Assembly (NCBI GenBank): GCA_937959395.1
Contig: CALGLR010000027.1
Location: 1 to 37,812, forward strand
Origin: an uncultured Flavobacteriaceae bacterium
GTDB taxonomy: Bacteria > Bacteroidota > Bacteroidia > Flavobacteriales > Flavobacteriaceae
Length of the DNA stretch: 37,812 bases
Direction: 5' to 3'
Shown here in pieces: positions 35,152-37,812 of the stretch. The notes under the pieces are model-generated. The model did not search any database, was not told the DNA's origin, and saw only the letters and a program-made list of their open reading frames with translations. Every line of letters starts with the position of its first letter. Position 1 is the stretch's first letter. Made by a program: the position numbers and the translations under genes.

Positions 35152-35811
35152 ATGAATATACATCATAGTTGGAAACCATATTTAAAAGAAGAGTTTAATA
35201 AAACTTACTTCGAATCCTTAAATAAGTTTGTAAAACATGAGTATGAAAAACACGAATGTTACCCACCTGATAAAGAGGTTTTTAATGTTTTTGAATATTG
35301 CCCTTTTAACGATGTTAAAGTAGTGATTATTGGTCAAGATCCTTATCATGGACATGGCCAAGCTAATGGTTTATGTTTTTCGGTTTGTGATGGTATTAAA
35401 CATCCGCCTTCTTTAGTTAATATTTTTAAAGAACTAGAGCAAGATACTGGAAAAATCTATCCGGTAAGTGGAAATTTAGAAAACTGGGCAAAGCAAGGTG
35501 TTTTGTTATTAAATGCGACTTTAACAGTGAGAGCTCAACAAGCAGGAAGCCACCAAAAAAAAGGATGGGAAACCTTTACTGATTCAGTAATAAAAATAAT
35601 TAATGATAATAAAGAAGATATTCTATTTTTATTGTGGGGAGGATTTGCTAAAAAGAAGGCTAGGTTAATTAATAGTAATAAACACCATATACTCACCTCA
35701 GGCCATCCATCACCATTAAGTGCTAATCGAGGTTATTGGTTTGGGAACAAACATTTTAGTAAAACAAACAAAAAATTGTTAACTATGGGCAAGAAAGAAA
35801 TTAGTTGGTAA
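35152..35811 (+). CDS. ung: Uracil-DNA glycosylase
   Basis: 219 residues, family 1. It removes uracil from DNA in base excision repair. The water-activating loop GQDPYHGHGQANGLCFSV carries the catalytic Asp. The Ser-Pro rich loop appears as KHPPSLVNIF, the uracil-binding VLLLNATLTV with its Asn follows, and the DNA-intercalation loop reads HPSPLSANRG. All catalytic elements are intact. It stands alone at the left edge of the repeat-rich region. Confidence 0.97.
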   Translation: MNIHHSWKPYLKEEFNKTYFESLNKFVKHEYEKHECYPPDKEVFNVFEYCPFNDVKVVIIGQDPYHGHGQANGLCFSVCDGIKHPPSLVNIFKELEQDTGKIYPVSGNLENWAKQGVLLLNATLTVRAQQAGSHQKKGWETFTDSVIKIINDNKEDILFLLWGGFAKKKARLINSNKHHILTSGHPSPLSANRGYWFGNKHFSKTNKKLLTMGKKEISW

Positions 35812-36136
35812 CCTGAGCTTGACGTAATGATTTAACAAAAAGCCTAAATTGTAGCGTTTTTTTAGTTTCAAATTTAATTTAAGGTCTATGGGCACATTAG
35901 AGGTTCTAGTTAACGTTCGCACAATGTCATTAAGTTAAGCTTTAGAAGAACCTATTTTTTCACACTGAGCGCAGTCGAAGTGCAATCAAAACAAAGGCTT
36001 TTTCAATCAGAATAGGAGTAAGTTTTGTAATCCGCTAAACATTTTACGAATCAGGCTAAAAGTCGGCGTAAAGATTGGTTTTAGAATCCGTTTTTTAGTC
36101 AACTAATTTTTTTCGCAATATTTTGGGAGGAATTAA
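35812..36136. other. Repeat-bearing intergenic region without gene
   Basis: No credible reading frame. It holds CCTGAGCTTGACGTAATGA (35812-35830) next to the ung stop and CACTGAGCGCAGTCGAAGTG (35963-35982), a palindrome-ended copy of the dispersed GAGCGCAGTCGA repeat. The rest is ordinary AT-rich sequence leading into the attC-like site. Confidence 0.55.
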
Positions 36137-36333
36137 ACCTAACGGTTATGTATAAGAAACGTAGGGCAGGTGATAAGCATTTTCGTTTCGGTTTATTACT
36201 TAGCTAAATATAAATATTTTGCTTTTATCTTTTCTACTATAAATGCCAAATTTTATATTTAGCGGACTTTGTTAATATTCACAGACCTTTAAACTTAACA
36301 CAAACGCCCTATGTTTTTTATACATTGTTGGGC
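36137..36333 (-). repeat. attC-like long palindrome, downstream of Fic gene
   Basis: On the minus strand it opens with GCCCAAC (36333-36327, matches RYYYAAC) and closes with GTTAGGT (36143-36137, matches GTTRRRY). The inner arms TGTATAAAAAACATAGGGC and GCCCTACGTTTCTTATACA pair with two G-T pairs. Between core and arm there are unequal unpaired bases (AA against TAACC). GCTAAATATAAA (36203-36214) pairs with TTTATATTTAGC (36252-36263) in the centre. The 197-nt length is above typical attC sites. The Fic stop codon touches the GCCCAAC core. Confidence 0.6.
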
Positions 36334-37419
36334 CTAGTGCTTTTTCAGTATTTCTATTAATTTTCTATTTACGTAAATGTTCTCTCTCCCAATTTTTTCC
36401 GAATTAATGATTCCAATCTGCTCAAGACTTTTTAAATATCTTGATGCTGATTTTCTTTCTACATTCATTTTTTTAACCACATATTCAATTTTTGAATAAG
36501 GTTGTTCAAATAATAATTCAATTAGCTCTTTTCTATATATTTTTGGTTCTTTATTTTGGACTATCTCAATAGTCTCAGAAAGTAAATTATTAATAGAGTT
36601 TATTTTTTGAATTGTTCTATTAGAGGTTATTTCTATTGCTTTTAATATGTATAGAATGTAGTCCTCCCATTCATTAGATTTATTTACCTTATTTAAAAGT
36701 CTATAGTAATCTGATTTATTTTCATTTATGTACGAACTCAGATATAGAATTGGAATATCAAGAAGTTCATTAATAATTAGGTATAGAATATTTAGTATTC
36801 GTCCAGTTCTACCATTTCCATCATAAAATGGGTGAATACTCTCAAATTGATAATGTAATATTGCTAAATTTATAAGAGGAGGAAAATCGTCTTGTTTTAT
36901 GTTAAAATGCTCTAAGAAATTCCCTAATAAATATAAAATCTCATCTTTTTCTTGTGGTGGTGTATAAACTATTTCTCCTGTTTTATCATTTTTTAAAACA
37001 GTGCCTGACATACTTCTTATACCTGCATTATTTTCAATAATCATTTTTTGTAAAAACTCAATATCTTTTAATTTTAAGAAACCTTGTTTTTTAAGCAAAT
37101 CTTGACCAGAAAAAATTGCTTTTCGGTAGTTAATTACTTCTTTTACTTGAGAACCTTGTTTTGTTTTCGTAGCTAATGCTTTATATAATTCATCTTGAGT
37201 CGTAATTATATTTTCAATTTCAGAACTATCTTTTGCTTCTTGAAGTACCACAGCATTAATTAGCATTTCTTGATTAGGCATTGTTTGTGCAATTCCTTTA
37301 AGTTCTCCTAATGATTTAGACGATTTGCTTAGTTGTCTAAGTATTTTAAGAGTCTCAACTTTTTCTCTTTTTGGAGGTAGCTTATCAAGTTTTTTTATAA
37401 GGTGCATTTTATCGTACAT
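36334..37419 (-). CDS. Class II Fic protein with winged-helix C-terminus
   Basis: 361 residues from the ATG at 37419; a TTG at 37437 and an ATG at 37407 are other possible starts. Fic enzymes transfer AMP from ATP to hydroxyl side chains of target proteins. The active-site motif is IHPFYDGNGRTGR, with the catalytic His. The N-terminal inhibitory helix carries SSEIEN, matching (S/T)xxxE(G/N), so this is class II, self-inhibited like Shewanella SoFic. A flap region (GEIVYTPPQ) is present. The C-terminus (IEYVVKKMNVERKSASRYLKSLEQIGII) is a winged helix that could bind DNA. No antitoxin gene is adjacent, as expected for class II. It lies alone between two attC-like palindromes and could be a mobile cassette. 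Target unknown. Confidence 0.93.
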   Translation of the reverse strand: MYDKMHLIKKLDKLPPKREKVETLKILRQLSKSSKSLGELKGIAQTMPNQEMLINAVVLQEAKDSSEIENIITTQDELYKALATKTKQGSQVKEVINYRKAIFSGQDLLKKQGFLKLKDIEFLQKMIIENNAGIRSMSGTVLKNDKTGEIVYTPPQEKDEILYLLGNFLEHFNIKQDDFPPLINLAILHYQFESIHPFYDGNGRTGRILNILYLIINELLDIPILYLSSYINENKSDYYRLLNKVNKSNEWEDYILYILKAIEITSNRTIQKINSINNLLSETIEIVQNKEPKIYRKELIELLFEQPYSKIEYVVKKMNVERKSASRYLKSLEQIGIINSEKIGRENIYVNRKLIEILKKH

Positions 37420-37457
37420 TTTTAAAATGTGTACCAAAATTACAAAATAATGTACAT
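37414..37457 (-). promoter_or_regulatory. Fic gene promoter region with TGTAC half-sites
   Basis: Minus-strand TAATTTTG (37442-37435) fits the -7 box. Around it lie GTACAT (37414-37419), ATGTGTAC (37427-37434) and the perfect palindrome ATGTACAT (37450-37457), which could be operator sites. Confidence 0.35.
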
Positions 37458-37492
37458 ATATTGTAATTATGGGACTTTTTGTCGCATTATAA

Positions 37493-37634
37493 GCCCAACG
37501 GTTATGTATAAGAATAGTGCGGTTTTGCTTGCGAGGAATTTCCGCAGGAAATTCAGATGTAGCAAAAATGCACTGTTCTCGGATTAAGCACTAAACTACG
37601 CATTATTTTTATACGATGTTACAAACTGTTAGGA
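37493..37634 (-). repeat. attC-like palindrome upstream of Fic gene
   Basis: The minus strand closes with GTTGGGC (37499-37493, GTTRRRY) and opens with TCCTAAC (37634-37628, one deviation from RYYYAAC). Arms around CGTATAAAAATAATGC and GCACTATTCTTATACA pair. The centre is a hairpin with TTTTGCT/AGCAAAA and GGAATTTCC/GGAAATTC. Its right arm shares TTCTTATACATAACCGTT with the other site. Confidence 0.6.
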
Positions 37635-37661
37635 GACATTTGAGTGAGCACATTTTTTGTT

Positions 37662-37699
37662 ATTCCGCTTAAATTGCTCAATTCCGAGTTAATTGCTCA
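37662..37699 (+). repeat. Tandem 19-bp direct repeat
   Basis: ATTCCGCTTAAATTGCTCA (37662-37680) is followed at once by ATTCCGAGTTAATTGCTCA (37681-37699), 16 of 19 identical. ATTCCG recurs at 37736, 37753 and 37788. The 37635-37812 stretch has no gene. Confidence 0.6.
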
Positions 37700-37812
37700 T
37701 AAAGATTACGTTTTATAAATCCGTAAATTTTTTCAATTCCGCAACTTGCTAAATTCCGATAGAGTAAAATTCAACAGTCGAGTAAAAATTCCGCGTAATT
37801 CAATTCAGATTC

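Noticed and set aside
1-37812. CRISPR array, prophage, tRNA or rRNA genes
   Set aside because: No spaced identical repeats, phage genes or tRNA-like T-arm/acceptor pairs were seen by eye; this is not a computed search.

Overview
The window looks like chromosomal DNA from a marine-type member of the Flavobacteriaceae (Bacteroidota). The reasons are very AT-rich intergenic DNA, Bacteroidota -7 boxes of the form TAnnTTTG, a xylanase with a type IX secretion (T9SS) C-terminal tail, YbaB, DUF4834 and YfhO proteins of the Bacteroidota type, and short palindromic repeats built on GAGCGCAGTCGA. No tRNA, rRNA, CRISPR array, phage or transposase gene was seen.

Layout. 1-4.8 kb: 3' part of a threonine aldolase gene, a large repeat-built OmpA-family protein, a small secreted HEFGH protein and YbaB. 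5.1-9.3 kb: a secreted GH10 xylanase and an S9A oligopeptidase lipoprotein. 9.4-14.1 kb: a cysteine-synthase-like enzyme, an alpha-oxoamine synthase and, convergent to them, a GNAT-family acyltransferase behind an outer-membrane barrel gene. Together these read as a candidate sulfonolipid (capnine) or sphingolipid cluster. 14.2-19.8 kb: DUF4834, then a tight surface-glycan unit (YfhO, glycosyltransferase, flippase). 19.9-22.7 kb: an exported Arg/Ser/Thr-rich protein, a single-domain degenerate DEAD-box protein, a large palindrome and a frameshifted small gene. 22.7-26.4 kb: a thiamine-uptake locus with a TPP riboswitch, a TonB-dependent receptor, a PnuC/PnuT transporter and a NadR-like kinase. 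26.5-31.6 kb: uvrA, an ECF sigma factor with a small 47-codon partner, nth and bcp. 31.8-35.8 kb: a membrane protein, chrA, a VOC protein and an M20 amidohydrolase in one probable operon, then ung. 36.1-37.6 kb: a Fic gene enclosed by two long palindromes whose ends match the attC core consensus, so it resembles an integron gene cassette without a visible integrase.

How the genes fit together. DNA repair genes (uvrA, nth, ung) recur but are dispersed. The thiamine locus is the clearest regulated system: the riboswitch sits directly before the outer-membrane receptor, while the inner-membrane transporter and kinase lie upstream of it and are probably transcribed separately. The most unusual parts are the cassette-like Fic module, the candidate sulfonolipid cluster, an endonuclease III without iron-sulfur cysteines, and the 21-unit repeat protein. 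All functions are read from sequence motifs; no database search was run.
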